Below, one piece after another: positions 1 through 13,406 of a DNA stretch of 64,000 bases (position 1 is the first letter of the stretch; every line of letters begins with the position of its first letter). Origin of the DNA: Diorhabda sublineata (lineage: Eukaryota > Arthropoda > Insecta > Coleoptera > Chrysomelidae); contig NW_026614268.1 of NCBI RefSeq assembly GCF_026230105.1, forward strand, positions 124,001-188,000, written 5' to 3'. Made by a program: the position numbers and the translations under genes. The notes under the pieces were generated by a model. That model had not been told where the DNA came from. It searched no databases and worked only from the letters and a program-made list of their open reading frames with translations.

Positions 1-3000
1 TCTATCTTTCTCATTTGAAGTCGAATTTCAACATTTCTTATATATTTGAGTGAGTTCGCATCTAACACTGTCAGATATCGTCGAATAACATCCATTGAAG
101 CCCATTGAAGTCAACTGTCACTTTGTGTTAATTGAAAATTTTCTAAGTCTATCTTCCTCATTTGAAGTCGAATTTCAACATTTCTTATATATTGAGTGAG
201 TTCGTCTAACTGTCAGATATCTTCGAAAAACATCTATTGAAACCCATTGAAGCCAACTGTCACTTTGTGTTAATTGAAAATTTTCAAAGTCTATCTTCCT
301 CATTTGAAGTCGAATTTCAACATTTCTTATATATTTGAGTGAGTTCGCATCTAACTCTGTCAGATATCGTCGAATAACATCCATTGAAGCCCATTGAGGT
401 CAACTGTCACTTTGTGTTAATTGAAAATTTTCTAAGTCTATCTTCCTCATTTGAAGTCGAATTATAACATTTCTTATATATTTGAGTGAGTTCGCATCTA
501 GCTTTGTCAGATATCGTCGAATAGCATCCATTGAAGCCCATTGAGGTCAACTGTCACTTTGTGTTAATTGAAAATTTTCAAAGTCTATCTTTCTCATTTG
601 AAGTCGAATTTTAACATTTCTTATATATTTGAGTGAGTTCGCATCTAACTTTGTCAGATATCGTCGATTAACATCCATTGAAGCCCATTGAAGACAACTG
701 TCACTTTGTGTTAATTGAAAATTTTCTAAGTCTATCTTCCTCATTTGAAGTCGAATTTTAACATTTCTTATATATTTGAGTGAGTTCGCATCTTGCTTTG
801 ACAGATATCGTCGAATAGCATCCATTGAGGCCCATTGAGGTTAACTGTCACTTTGTGTTAATTGAAAATTTTCAAAGTCTATCTTCCTCATTTGAAGTCG
901 AATTTCAACATTTCTCATATGTTTGAGTGAGTTTGCGTCTAACTTTGTCAGATATCGTCGATTAACATCCATTGAAGCCCATTGAAGACAACTGTCACTT
1001 TGTGTTAATTGAAAATTTTCTAAGTCTATCTTCCTCATTTGAAGTCGAATTTTAACATTTCTTATATATTTGAGTGAGTTCGCATCTTGCTTTGACAGAT
1101 ATCGTCGAATAGCATCCATTGAGGCCCATTGAGGTTAACTGTCACTTTGTGTTAATTGAAAATTTTCAAAGTCTATCTTCCTCATTTGAAGTCGAATTTC
1201 AACATTTCTCATAGATTTGAGTGAGTTTGCGTCTAACTTTGTCAGATATCTTCGAAAAACATCCATTGAAGCCCATTGAAGTCAACTGTCACTTTGTGTT
1301 AATTGAAAATTTTCAAAGTCTATCTTCCTCATTTGAAGTCGAATTTCAACATTTCTTATATATTTGAGTGAGTTCGCATCTAACTCTGTCAGATATCGTT
1401 GAATAACATCCATTGAAGCCCATTGAAGCCAACTGTCACTTTGTGTTAATTGAAAATTTTCAAAGTCTATCTTCCTCATTTGAAGTCGAATTTCAACATT
1501 TCTCATATATTTGAGTGAGTTCGCATCTAACACTGTCAGATATCGTCGAATAACATCCATTGAAGCCCATTGAAGTCAACTGTCACTTTGTGTTAATTGA
1601 AAATTTTCAAAGTCTATCTTCCTCATTTGAAGTCGAGCTTCAACATTTCTTGTATATTTTAGTGAGTTCGCATCTAGCTTTGTCAGATATCGTCGAATAT
1701 CATCCATTGAAGCCCATTGAGGTCAACTGTCACTTTGTGTTAATTGAAAATTTTCAGTCTATCTTCCTCATTTGAAGTCGAATTTTAACATTTCTTATAT
1801 ATTTGAGTGAGTTCGCATCTAACTTTGTCAGATATCGTCGATTAACATCCATTGAAGCCCATTGAAGTCAACTGTCACTTTGTGTTAATTGAAAATTTTC
1901 AAAGTCTATCTTCCTCATTTGAAGTCGAATTTCAACATTTCTTATATATTTGAGTGAGTTCGCATCTAACTCTGTCTGATATCGTTGAATAACATCCATT
2001 GAAGCCCATTGAAGCCAACTGTCACTTTGTGTTAATTGAAAATTTTCAAAGTCTATCTTTCTCATTTGAAGTCGAATTTCAACATTTCTTATATATTTGA
2101 GTGAGTTCGCATCTAACACTGTCAGATATCGTCGAATAACATCCATTGAAGCCCATTGAAGTCAACTGTCACTTTGTGTTAATTGAAAATTTTCTAAGTC
2201 TATCTTCCTCATTTGAAGTCGAATTTCAACATTTCTTATATATTGAGTGAGTTCGTCTAACTGTCAGATATCTTCGAAAAACATCTATTGAAGCCCATTG
2301 AAGCCAACTGTCACTTTGTGTTAATTGAAAATTTTCAAAGTCTATCTTCCTCATTTGAAGTCGAATTTCAACATTTCTCATATATTTGAGTGAGTTCGCA
2401 TCTAACTCTGTCAGATATCGTCGAATAACATCCATTGAAGCCCATTGAGGTCAACTGTCACTTTGTGTTAATTGAAAATTTTCTAAGTCTATCTTCCTCA
2501 TTTGAAGTCGAATTTTAACATTTCTTATATATTTGAGTGAGTTCGCATCTAGCTTTGTCAGATATCGTCGAATAGCATCCATTGAAGCCCATTGAGGTCA
2601 ACTGTCACTTTGTGTTAATTGAAAATTTTCAAAGTCTATCTTTCTCATTTGAAGTCGAATTTTAACATTTCTTATATATTTGAGTGAGTTCGCATCTAAC
2701 TTTGTCAGATATCGTCGATTAACATCCATTGAAGCCCATTGAAGACAACTGTCACTTTGTGTTAATTGAAAATTTTCTAAGTCTATCTTCCTCATTTGAA
2801 GTCGAATTTCAACATTTCTTATATATTGAGTGAGTTCGTCTAACTGTCAGATATCATCGAAAAACATCTATTGAAGCCCATTGAAGCCAACTGTCACTTT
2901 GTGTTAATTGAAAATTTTCAAAGTCTATCTTCCTCATTTGAAGTCGAATTTTAACATTTCTCATATATTTGAGTGAGTTCGCATCTAACTTTGTCAGATA

Positions 3001-3898
3001 TCGTCGATTAACATCCATTGAAGCCCATTGAAGTCAACTGTCACTTTGTGTTAATTGAAAATTTTCAAAGTCTATCTTCCTCATTTGAAGTCGAATTTCA
3101 ACATTTCTTATATATTTGAGTGAGTTCGCATCTAACACTGTCAGATATCGTCGAATAACATCCATTGAAGCCCATTGAAGTCAACTGTCACTTTGTGTTA
3201 ATTGAAAATTTTCAGTCTATCTTCCTCATTTGAAGTCGAACTTCAACATTTCTTGTATATTTTAGTGAGTTCGCATCTAACTTTGTCAGATATCGTCGAA
3301 TATCATCCATTGAAGCCCATTGAGGTCAACTGTCACTTTGTGTTAATTGAAAATTTTCAAAGTCTATCTTCCTCATTTGAAGTCGAATTTTAACATTTCT
3401 TATATATTTGAGTGAGTTCGCATCTAGCTTTGTCAGATATCGTCGAATAGCATCCATTGAAGCCCATTGAGGTCAACTGTCACTTTGTGTTAATTGAAAA
3501 TTTTCAAAGTCTATCTTCCTCATTTGAAGTCGAATTTCAACATTTCTTATATATTTGAGTGAGTTCGCATCTAACTCTGTCAGATATCGTCGAATAACAT
3601 CCATTGAAGCCCATTGAAGCCAACTGTCACTTTGTGTTAATTGAAAATTTTCAAAGTCTATCTTCCTCATTTGAAGTCGAATTTCAACATTTCTCATATA
3701 TTTGAGTAAGTTTGCGTATAACTTTGTCAGATATCTTCGAAAAACATCCATTGAAGCCCATTGAAGTCAACTGTCACTTTGTGTTAATTGAAAATTTTCA
3801 AAGTCTATCTTCCTCATTTGAAGTCGAATTTCAACATTTCTTATATATTTGAGTGAGTTCGCATCTAACTCTGTCAGATATCGTCGAATAACATCCAT
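1..3898 (-). repeat. Left-edge higher-order block
   Basis: Monomer order by rising coordinate is T, short, V, A, N, S, N, S, F, Q, T, D, N, Q, T, short, V, A, N, short, N, T, D, A, V, F, V. Parts match the next kilobases at shifting offsets: 96-825 with 5803-6532 (5707 bp), 1120-1852 with 6533-7265 (5413 bp), then 5119 and 4972 bp further on. Each shift is a whole number of monomers; for example the N-S pair at 826-1119 (294 bp) is absent from the later copy. A GAATTATAAC allele near 461 and TTGAAACCC near 240 are shared with the copy near 5.9-6.2 kb. Confidence 0.8.
2147..2288 (-). repeat. 142-bp short monomer (example of 15 in the left arm)
   Basis: Relative to the usual monomer it has lost 1 bp in the A/T tract, CA of CGCATC and TT of CTTTG, read on the plus strand. 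All losses fall within about 35 bp. The same three losses recur together near 190, 2241, 2822, 4577, 5896, 7357, 7795, 9257, 10574, 12035, 14967, 17165, 17746, 18480 and 19944, and in two right-arm monomers (starts 21540 and 22417), so they share descent. Confidence 0.9.
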
Positions 3899-6800
3899 TG
3901 AAGCCCATTGAGGTCAACTGTCACTTTGTGTTAATTGAAAATTTTCTAAGTCTATCTTCCTCATTTGAAGTCGAATTTTAACATTTCTTATATATTTGAG
4001 TGAGTTCGCATCTTGCTTTGACAGATATCGTCGAATAGCATCCATTGAGGCCCATTGAGGTTAACTGTCACTTTGTGTTAATTGAAAATTTTCAAAGTCT
4101 ATCTTCCTCATTTGAAGTCGAATTTCAACATTTCTTATATATTTTAGTGAGTTCGCATCTAACTCTGTCAGATATCGTCGAATAACATCCATTGAAGCCC
4201 ATTGAGGTCAACTGTCACTTTGTGTTAATTGAAAATTTTCTAAGTCTATCTTCCTCATTTGAAGTCGAATTTTAACATTTCTTATATATTTGAGTGAGTT
4301 CGCATCTAGCTTTGTCAGATATCGTCGAATAGCATCCATTGAAGCCCATTGAGGTCAACTGTCACTTTGTGTTAATTGAAAATTTTCAAAGTCTATCTTT
4401 CTCATTTGAAGTCGAATTTTAACATTTCTTATATATTTGAGTGAGTTCGCATCTAACTTTGTCAGATATCGTCGATTAACATCCATTGAAGCCCATTGAA
4501 GTCAACTGTCACTTTGTGTTAATTGAAAATTTTCTAAGTCTATCTTCCTCATTTGAAGTCGAATTTCAACATTTCTTATATATTGAGTGAGTTCGTCTAA
4601 CTGTCAGATATCATCGAAAAACATCTATTGAAGCCCATTGAAGCCAACTGTCACTTTGTGTTAATTGAAAATTTTCAAAGTCTATCTTCCTCATTTGAAG
4701 TCGAATTTTAACATTTCTCATATGTTTGAGTGAGTTCGCATCTAACTTTGTCAGATATCGTCGATTAACATCCATTGAAGCCCATTGAAGTCAACTGTCA
4801 CTTTGTGTTAATTGAAAATTTTCTAAGTCTATCTTCCTCATTTGAAGTCGAATTTTAACATTTCTTATATATTTGAGTGAGTTCGCATCTTGCTTTGACA
4901 GATATCGTCGAATAGCATCCATTGAGGCCCATTGAGGTTAACTGTCACTTTGTGTTAATTGAAAATTTTCAAAGTCTATCTTCCTCATTTGAAGTCGAAT
5001 TTCAACATTTCTCATATGTTTGAGTGAGTTTGCGTCTAACTTTGTCAGATATCTTCGAAAAACATCCATTGAAGCCCATTGAAAACAACTGTCACTTTGT
5101 GTTAATTGAAAATTTTCAAAGTCTATCTTCCTCATTTGAAGTCGAATTTCAACATTTCTTATATATTTGAGTGAGTTCGCATCTAACTCTGTCAGATATC
5201 GTTGAATAACATCCATTGAAGCCCATTGAAGCCAACTGTCACTTTGTGTTAATTGAAAATTTTCAAAGTCTATCTTCCTCATTTGAAGTCGAATTTCAAC
5301 ATTTCTCATATATTTGAGTGAGTTCGCATCTAACACTGTCAGATATCGTCGAATAACATCCATTGAAGCCCATTGAAGTCAACTGTCACTTTGTGTTAAT
5401 TGAAAATTTTCAAAGTCTATCTTCCTCATTTGAAGTCGAGCTTCAACATTTCTTGTATATTTTAGTGAGTTCGCATCTAGCTTTGTCAGATATCGTCGAA
5501 TATCATCCATTGAAGCCCATTGAGGTCAACTGTCACTTTGTGTTAATTGAAAATTTTCAGTCTATCTTCCTCATTTGAAGTCGAATTTTAACATTTCTTA
5601 TATATTTGAGTGAGTTCGCATCTATCTTTGTCAGATATCGTCGATTAACATCCATTGAAGCCCATTGAAGTCAACTGTCACTTTGTGTTAATTGAAAATT
5701 TTCAAAGTCTATCTTCCTCATTTGAAGTCGAATTTCAACATTTCTTATATATTTGAGTGAGTTCGCATCTAACTCTGTCTGATATCGTTGAATAACATCC
5801 ATTGAAGCCCATTGAAGCCAACTGTCACTTTGTGTTAATTGAAAATTTTCAAAGTCTATCTTCCTCATTTGAAGTCGAATTTCAACATTTCTTATATATT
5901 GAGTGAGTTCGTCTAACTGTCAGATATCTTCGAAAAACATCTATTGAAACCCATTGAAGCCAACTGTCACTTTGTGTTAATTGAAAATTTTCAAAGTCTA
6001 TCTTCCTCATTTGAAGTCGAATTTCAACATTTCTTATATATTTGAGTGAGTTCGCATCTAACTCTGTCAGATATCGTCGAATAACATCCATTGAAGCCCA
6101 TTGAGGTCAACTGTCACTTTGTGTTAATTGAAAATTTTCTAAGTCTATCTTCCTCATTTGAAGTCGAATTATAACATTTCTTATATATTTGAGTGAGTTC
6201 GCATCTAGCTTTGTCAGATATCGTCGAATAGCATCCATTGAAGCCCATTGAGGTCAACTGTCACTTTGTGTTAATTGAAAATTTTCAAAGTCTATCTTTC
6301 TCATTTGAAGTCGAATTTTAACATTTCTTATATATTTGAGTGAGTTCGCATCTAACTTTGTCAGATATCGTCGATTAACATCCATTGAAGCCCATTGAAG
6401 ACAACTGTCACTTTGTGTTAATTGAAAATTTTCTAAGTCTATCTTCCTCATTTGAAGTCGAATTTTAACATTTCTTATATATTTGAGTGAGTTCGCATCT
6501 TGCTTTGACAGATATCGTCGAATAGCATCCATTGAGGCCCATTGAGGTTAACTGTCACTTTGTGTTAATTGAAAATTTTCAAAGTCTATCTTCCTCATTT
6601 GAAGTCGAATTTCAACATTTCTCATATGTTTGAGTGAGTTTGCGTCTAACTTTGTCAGATATCTTCGAAAAACATCCATTGAAGCCCATTGAAGTCAACT
6701 GTCACTTTGTGTTAATTGAAAATTTTCAAAGTCTATCTTCCTCATTTGAAGTCGAATTTCAACATTTCTTATATATTTGAGTGAGTTCGCATCTAACTCT

Positions 6801-7795
6801 GTCAGATATCGTTGAATAACATCCATTGAAGCCCATTGAAGCCAACTGTCACTTTGTGTTAATTGAAAATTTTCAAAGTCTATCTTCCTCATTTGAAGTC
6901 GAATTTCAACATTTCTCATATATTTGAGTGAGTTCGCATCTAACACTGTCAGATATCGTCGAATAACATCCATTGAAGCCCATTGAAGTCAACTGTCACT
7001 TTGTGTTAATTGAAAATTTTCAAAGTCTATCTTCCTCATTTGAAGTCGAGCTTCAACATTTCTTGTATATTTTAGTGAGTTCGCATCTAGCTTTGTCAGA
7101 TATCGTCGAATATCATCCATTGAAGCCCATTGAGGTCAACTGTCACTTTGTGTTAATTGAAAATTTTCAGTCTATCTTCCTCATTTGAAGTCGAATTTTA
7201 ACATTTCTTATATATTTGAGTGAGTTCGCATCTAACTTTGTCAGATATCGTCGATTAACATCCATTGAAGCCCATTGAAGTCAACTGTCACTTTGTGTTA
7301 ATTGAAAATTTTCAAAGTCTATCTTCCTCATTTGAAGTCGAATTTCAACATTTCTTATATATTGAGTGAGTTCGTCTAACTGTCAGATATCTTCGAAAAA
7401 CATCTATTGAAACCCATTGAAGCCAACTGTCACTTTGTGTTAATTGAAAATTTTCAAAGTCTATCTTCCTCATTTGAAGTCGAATTTCAACATTTCTTAT
7501 ATATTTGAGTGAGTTCGCATCTAACTCTGTCAGATATCGTCGAATAACATCCATTGAAGCCCATTGAGGTCAACTGTCACTTTGTGTTAATTGAAAATTT
7601 TCTAAGTCTATCTTCCTCATTTGAAGTCGAATTATAACATTTCTTATATATTTGAGTGAGTTCGCATCTAGCTTTGTCAGATATCGTCGAATAGCATCCA
7701 TTGAAGCCCATTGAGGTCAACTGTCACTTTGTGTTAATTGAAAATTTTCAAAGTCTATCTTTCTCATTTGAAGTCGAATTTTAACATTTCTTATA
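3899..7795 (-). repeat. Segmental duplication within the array, copy 1 (about 3.9 kb)
   Basis: It matches 8577-12473 at a constant offset of 4678 bp. Rare alleles are shared: CATTGAAAACAACTG near 5080 and 9758, CATCTATCTTTG near 5620 and 10299, and GAATTATAAC near 6170 and 10847. Left of it the offset becomes 4972 bp because the second copy lacks two monomers (about 3.6-3.9 kb). Right of it the copies part inside a monomer, where this one switches to a short monomer. Confidence 0.85.
5945..7407 (-). repeat. 10-mer higher-order repeat, 1463 bp (copy 1)
   Basis: Order by rising coordinate is V, A, N, S, F, Q, T, D, N (2-bp loss), short. The length is 10x147 minus 2 minus 5. The same order recurs at 10623-12085. 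Dropping short and V gives the 8-mer spacing of 1174 bp seen between the T starts at 13114 and 14288. Confidence 0.85.
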
Positions 7796-8576
7796 TATTG
7801 AGTGAGTTCGTCTAACTGTCAGATATCATCGAAAAACATCTATTGAAGCCCATTGAAGCCAACTGTCACTTTGTGTTAATTGAAAATTTTCAAAGTCTAT
7901 CTTCCTCATTTGAAGTCGAATTTTAACATTTCTCATATATTTGAGTGAGTTCGCATCTAACTTTGTCAGATATCGTCGATTAACATCCATTGAAGCCCAT
8001 TGAAGTCAACTGTCACTTTGTGTTAATTGAAAATTTTCAAAGTCTATCTTCCTCATTTGAAGTCGAATTTCAACATTTCTTATATATTTGAGTGAGTTCG
8101 CATCTAACACAGTCAGATATCGTCGAATAACATCCATTGAAGCCCATTGAAGTCAACTGTCACTTTGTGTTAATTGAAAATTTTCAGTCTATCTTCCTCA
8201 TTTGAAGTCGAACTTCAACATTTCTTGTATATTTTAGTGAGTTCGCATCTAACTTTGTCAGATATCGTCGAATATCATCCATTGAAGCCCATTGAGGTCA
8301 ACTGTCACTTTGTGTTAATTGAAAATTTTCAAAGTCTATCTTCCTCATTTGAAGTCGAATTTTAACATTTCTTATATATTTGAGTGAGTTCGCATCTAGC
8401 TTTGTCAGATATCGTCGAATAGCATCCATTGAAGCCCATTGAGGTCAACTGTCACTTTGTGTTAATTGAAAATTTTCAAAGTCTATCTTCCTCATTTGAA
8501 GTCGAATTTCAACATTTCTTATATATTTGAGTGAGTTCGCATCTAACTCTGTCAGATATCGTCGAATAACATCCAT

Positions 8577-11500
8577 TGAAGCCCATTGAGGTCAACTGTC
8601 ACTTTGTGTTAATTGAAAATTTTCTAAGTCTATCTTCCTCATTTGAAGTCGAATTTTAACATTTCTTATATATTTGAGTGAGTTCGCATCTTGCTTTGAC
8701 AGATATCGTCGAATAGCATCCATTGAGGCCCATTGAGGTTAACTGTCACTTTGTGTTAATTGAAAATTTTCAAAGTCTATCTTCCTCATTTGAAGTCGAA
8801 TTTCAACATTTCTTATATATTTTAGTGAGTTCGCATCTAACTCTGTCAGATATCGTCGAATAACATCCATTGAAGCCCATTGAGGTCAACTGTCACTTTG
8901 TGTTAATTGAAAATTTTCTAAGTCTATCTTCCTCATTTGAAGTCGAATTTTAACATTTCTTATATATTTGAGTGAGTTCGCATCTAGCTTTGTCAGATAT
9001 CGTCGAATAGCATCCATTGAAGCCCATTGAGGTCAACTGTCACTTTGTGTTAATTGAAAATTTTCAAAGTCTATCTTTCTCATTTGAAGTCGAATTTTAA
9101 CATTTCTTATATATTTGAGTGAGTTCGCATCTAACTTTGTCAGATATCGTCGATTAACATCCATTGAAGCCCATTGAAGTCAACTGTCACTTTGTGTTAA
9201 TTGAAAATTTTCTAAGTCTATCTTCCTCATTTGAAGTCGAATTTCAACATTTCTTATATATTGAGTGAGTTCGTCTAACTGTCAGATATCATCGAAAAAC
9301 ATCTATTGAAGCCCATTGAAGCCAACTGTCACTTTGTGTTAATTGAAAATTTTCAAAGTCTATCTTCCTCATTTGAAGTCGAATTTTAACATTTCTCATA
9401 TGTTTGAGTGAGTTCGCATCTAACTTTGTCAGATATCGTCGATTAACATCCATTGAAGCCCATTGAAGTCAACTGTCACTTTGTGTTAATTGAAAATTTT
9501 CTAAGTCTATCTTCCTCATTTGAAGTCGAATTTTAACATTTCTTATATATTTGAGTGAGTTCGCATCTTGCTTTGACAGATATCGTCGAATAGCATCCAT
9601 TGAGGCCCATTGAGGTTAACTGTCACTTTGTGTTAATTGAAAATTTTCAAAGTCTATCTTCCTCATTTGAAGTCGAATTTCAACATTTCTCATATGTTTG
9701 AGTGAGTTTGCGTCTAACTTTGTCAGATATCTTCGAAAAACATCCATTGAAGCCCATTGAAAACAACTGTCACTTTGTGTTAATTGAAAATTTTCAAAGT
9801 CTATCTTCCTCATTTGAAGTCGAATTTCAACATTTCTTATATATTTGAGTGAGTTCGCATCTAACTCTGTCAGATATCGTTGAATAACATCCATTGAAGC
9901 CCATTGAAGCCAACTGTCACTTTGTGTTAATTGAAAATTTTCAAAGTCTATCTTCCTCATTTGAAGTCGAATTTCAACATTTCTCATATATTTGAGTGAG
10001 TTCGCATCTAACACTGTCAGATATCGTCGAATAACATCCATTGAAGCCCATTGAAGTCAACTGTCACTTTGTGTTAATTGAAAATTTTCAAAGTCTATCT
10101 TCCTCATTTGAAGTCGAGCTTCAACATTTCTTGTATATTTTAGTGAGTTCGCATCTAGCTTTGTCAGATATCGTCGAATATCATCCATTGAAGCCCATTG
10201 AGGTCAACTGTCACTTTGTGTTAATTGAAAATTTTCAGTCTATCTTCCTCATTTGAAGTCGAATTTTAACATTTCTTATATATTTGAGTGAGTTCGCATC
10301 TATCTTTGTCAGATATCGTCGATTAACATCCATTGAAGCCCATTGAAGTCAACTGTCACTTTGTGTTAATTGAAAATTTTCAAAGTCTATCTTCCTCATT
10401 TGAAGTCGAATTTCAACATTTCTTATATATTTGAGTGAGTTCGCATCTAACTCTGTCTGATATCGTTGAATAACATCCATTGAAGCCCATTGAAGCCAAC
10501 TGTCACTTTGTGTTAATTGAAAATTTTCAAAGTCTATCTTCCTCATTTGAAGTCGAATTTCAACATTTCTTATATATTGAGTGAGTTCGTCTAACTGTCA
10601 GATATCTTCGAAAAACATCTATTGAAACCCATTGAAGCCAACTGTCACTTTGTGTTAATTGAAAATTTTCAAAGTCTATCTTCCTCATTTGAAGTCGAAT
10701 TTCAACATTTCTTATATATTTGAGTGAGTTCGCATCTAACTCTGTCAGATATCGTCGAATAACATCCATTGAAGCCCATTGAGGTCAACTGTCACTTTGT
10801 GTTAATTGAAAATTTTCTAAGTCTATCTTCCTCATTTGAAGTCGAATTATAACATTTCTTATATATTTGAGTGAGTTCGCATCTAGCTTTGTCAGATATC
10901 GTCGAATAGCATCCATTGAAGCCCATTGAGGTCAACTGTCACTTTGTGTTAATTGAAAATTTTCAAAGTCTATCTTTCTCATTTGAAGTCGAATTTTAAC
11001 ATTTCTTATATATTTGAGTGAGTTCGCATCTAACTTTGTCAGATATCGTCGATTAACATCCATTGAAGCTCATTGAAGACAACTGTCACTTTGTGTTAAT
11101 TGAAAATTTTCTAAGTCTATCTTCCTCATTTGAAGTCGAATTTTAACATTTCTTATATATTTGAGTGAGTTCGCATCTTGCTTTGACAGATATCGTCGAA
11201 TAGCATCCATTGAGGCCCATTGAGGTTAACTGTCACTTTGTGTTAATTGAAAATTTTCAAAGTCTATCTTCCTCATTTGAAGTCGAATTTCAACATTTCT
11301 CATATGTTTGAGTGAGTTTGCGTCTAACTTTGTCAGATATCTTCGAAAAACATCCATTGAAGCCCATTGAAGTCAACTGTCACTTTGTGTTAATTGAAAA
11401 TTTTCAAAGTCTATCTTCCTCATTTGAAGTCGAATTTCAACATTTCTTATATATTTGAGTGAGTTCGCATCTAACTCTGTCAGATATCGTTGAATAACAT

Positions 11501-12473
11501 CCATTGAAGCCCATTGAAGCCAACTGTCACTTTGTGTTAATTGAAAATTTTCAAAGTCTATCTTCCTCATTTGAAGTCGAATTTCAACATTTCTCATATA
11601 TTTGAGTGAGTTCGCATCTAACACTGTCAGATATCGTCGAATAACATCCATTGAAGCCCATTGAAGTCAACTGTCACTTTGTGTTAATTGAAAATTTTCA
11701 AAGTCTATCTTCCTCATTTGAAGTCGAGCTTCAACATTTCTTGTATATTTTAGTGAGTTCGCATCTAGCTTTGTCAGATATCGTCGAATATCATCCATTG
11801 AAGCCCATTGAGGTCAACTGTCACTTTGTGTTAATTGAAAATTTTCAGTCTATCTTCCTCATTTGAAGTCGAATTTTAACATTTCTTATATATTTGAGTG
11901 AGTTCGCATCTAACTTTGTCAGATATCGTCGATTAACATCCATTGAAGCCCATTGAAGTCAACTGTCACTTTGTGTTAATTGAAAATTTTCAAAGTCTAT
12001 CTTCCTCATTTGAAGTCGAATTTCAACATTTCTTATATATTGAGTGAGTTCGTCTAACTGTCAGATATCTTCGAAAAACATCTATTGAAACCCATTGAAG
12101 CCAACTGTCACTTTGTGTTAATTGAAAATTTTCAAAGTCTATCTTCCTCATTTGAAGTCGAATTTCAACATTTCTTATATATTTGAGTGAGTTCGCATCT
12201 AACTCTGTCAGATATCGTCGAATAACATCCATTGAAGCCCATTGAGGTCAACTGTCACTTTGTGTTAATTGAAAATTTTCTAAGTCTATCTTCCTCATTT
12301 GAAGTCGAATTATAACATTTCTTATATATTTGAGTGAGTTCGCATCTAGCTTTGTCAGATATCGTCGAATAGCATCCATTGAAGCCCATTGAGGTCAACT
12401 GTCACTTTGTGTTAATTGAAAATTTTCAAAGTCTATCTTTCTCATTTGAAGTCGAATTTTAACATTTCTTATA
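8577..12473 (-). repeat. Segmental duplication within the array, copy 2 (about 3.9 kb)
   Basis: This is the partner of 3899-7795, spanning the D marker at 10041-10187 and the 10-mer at 10623-12085. Only scattered single-base differences are apparent, such as the one near 11069, so the duplication is recent relative to monomer divergence. Its left continuation (7796-8576) matches about 2.8-3.6 kb at the 4972-bp offset. Confidence 0.85.
10623..12085 (-). repeat. 10-mer higher-order repeat, 1463 bp (copy 2)
   Basis: It lies 4678 bp from copy 1 with the same monomer order and length. A private change near 11069 (GAAGCTCATTG for GAAGCCCATTG) distinguishes it. The T-to-T spacing from 11651 to 13114 is again 1463 bp, so the unit continues rightwards. 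Confidence 0.85.
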
Positions 12474-13406
12474 TATTTGAGTGAGTTCGCATCTAACTTT
12501 GTCAGATATCGTCGATTAACATCCATTGAAGCCCATTGAAGACAACTGTCACTTTGTGTTAATTGAAAATTTTCTAAGTCTATCTTCCTCATTTGAAGTC
12601 GAATTTTAACATTTCTTATATATTTGAGTGAGTTCGCATCTTGCTTTGACAGATATCGTCGAATAGCATCCATTGAGGCCCATTGAGGTTAACTGTCACT
12701 TTGTGTTAATTGAAAATTTTCAAAGTCTATCTTCCTCATTTGAAGTCGAATTTCAACATTTCTCATATGTTTGAGTGAGTTTGCGTCTAACTTTGTCAGA
12801 TATCTTCGAAAAACATCCATTGAAGCCCATTGAAGTCAACTGTCACTTTGTGTTAATTGAAAATTTTCAAAGTCTATCTTCCTCATTTGAAGTCGAATTT
12901 CAACATTTCTTATATATTTGAGTGAGTTCGCATCTAACTCTGTCAGATATCGTTGAATAACATCCATTGAAGCCCATTGAAGCCAACTGTCACTTTGTGT
13001 TAATTGAAAATTTTCAAAGTCTATCTTCCTCATTTGAAGTCGAATTTCAACATTTCTCATATATTTGAGTGAGTTCGCATCTAACACTGTCAGATATCGT
13101 CGAATAACATCCATTGAAGCCCATTGAAGTCAACTGTCACTTTGTGTTAATTGAAAATTTTCAAAGTCTATCTTCCTCATTTGAAGTCGAGCTTCAACAT
13201 TTCTTGTATATTTTAGTGAGTTCGCATCTAGCTTTGTCAGATATCGTCGAATATCATCCATTGAAGCCCATTGAGGTCAACTGTCACTTTGTGTTAATTG
13301 AAAATTTTCAGTCTATCTTCCTCATTTGAAGTCGAATTTTAACATTTCTTATATATTTGAGTGAGTTCGCATCTAACTTTGTCAGATATCGTCGATTAAC
13401 ATCCAT

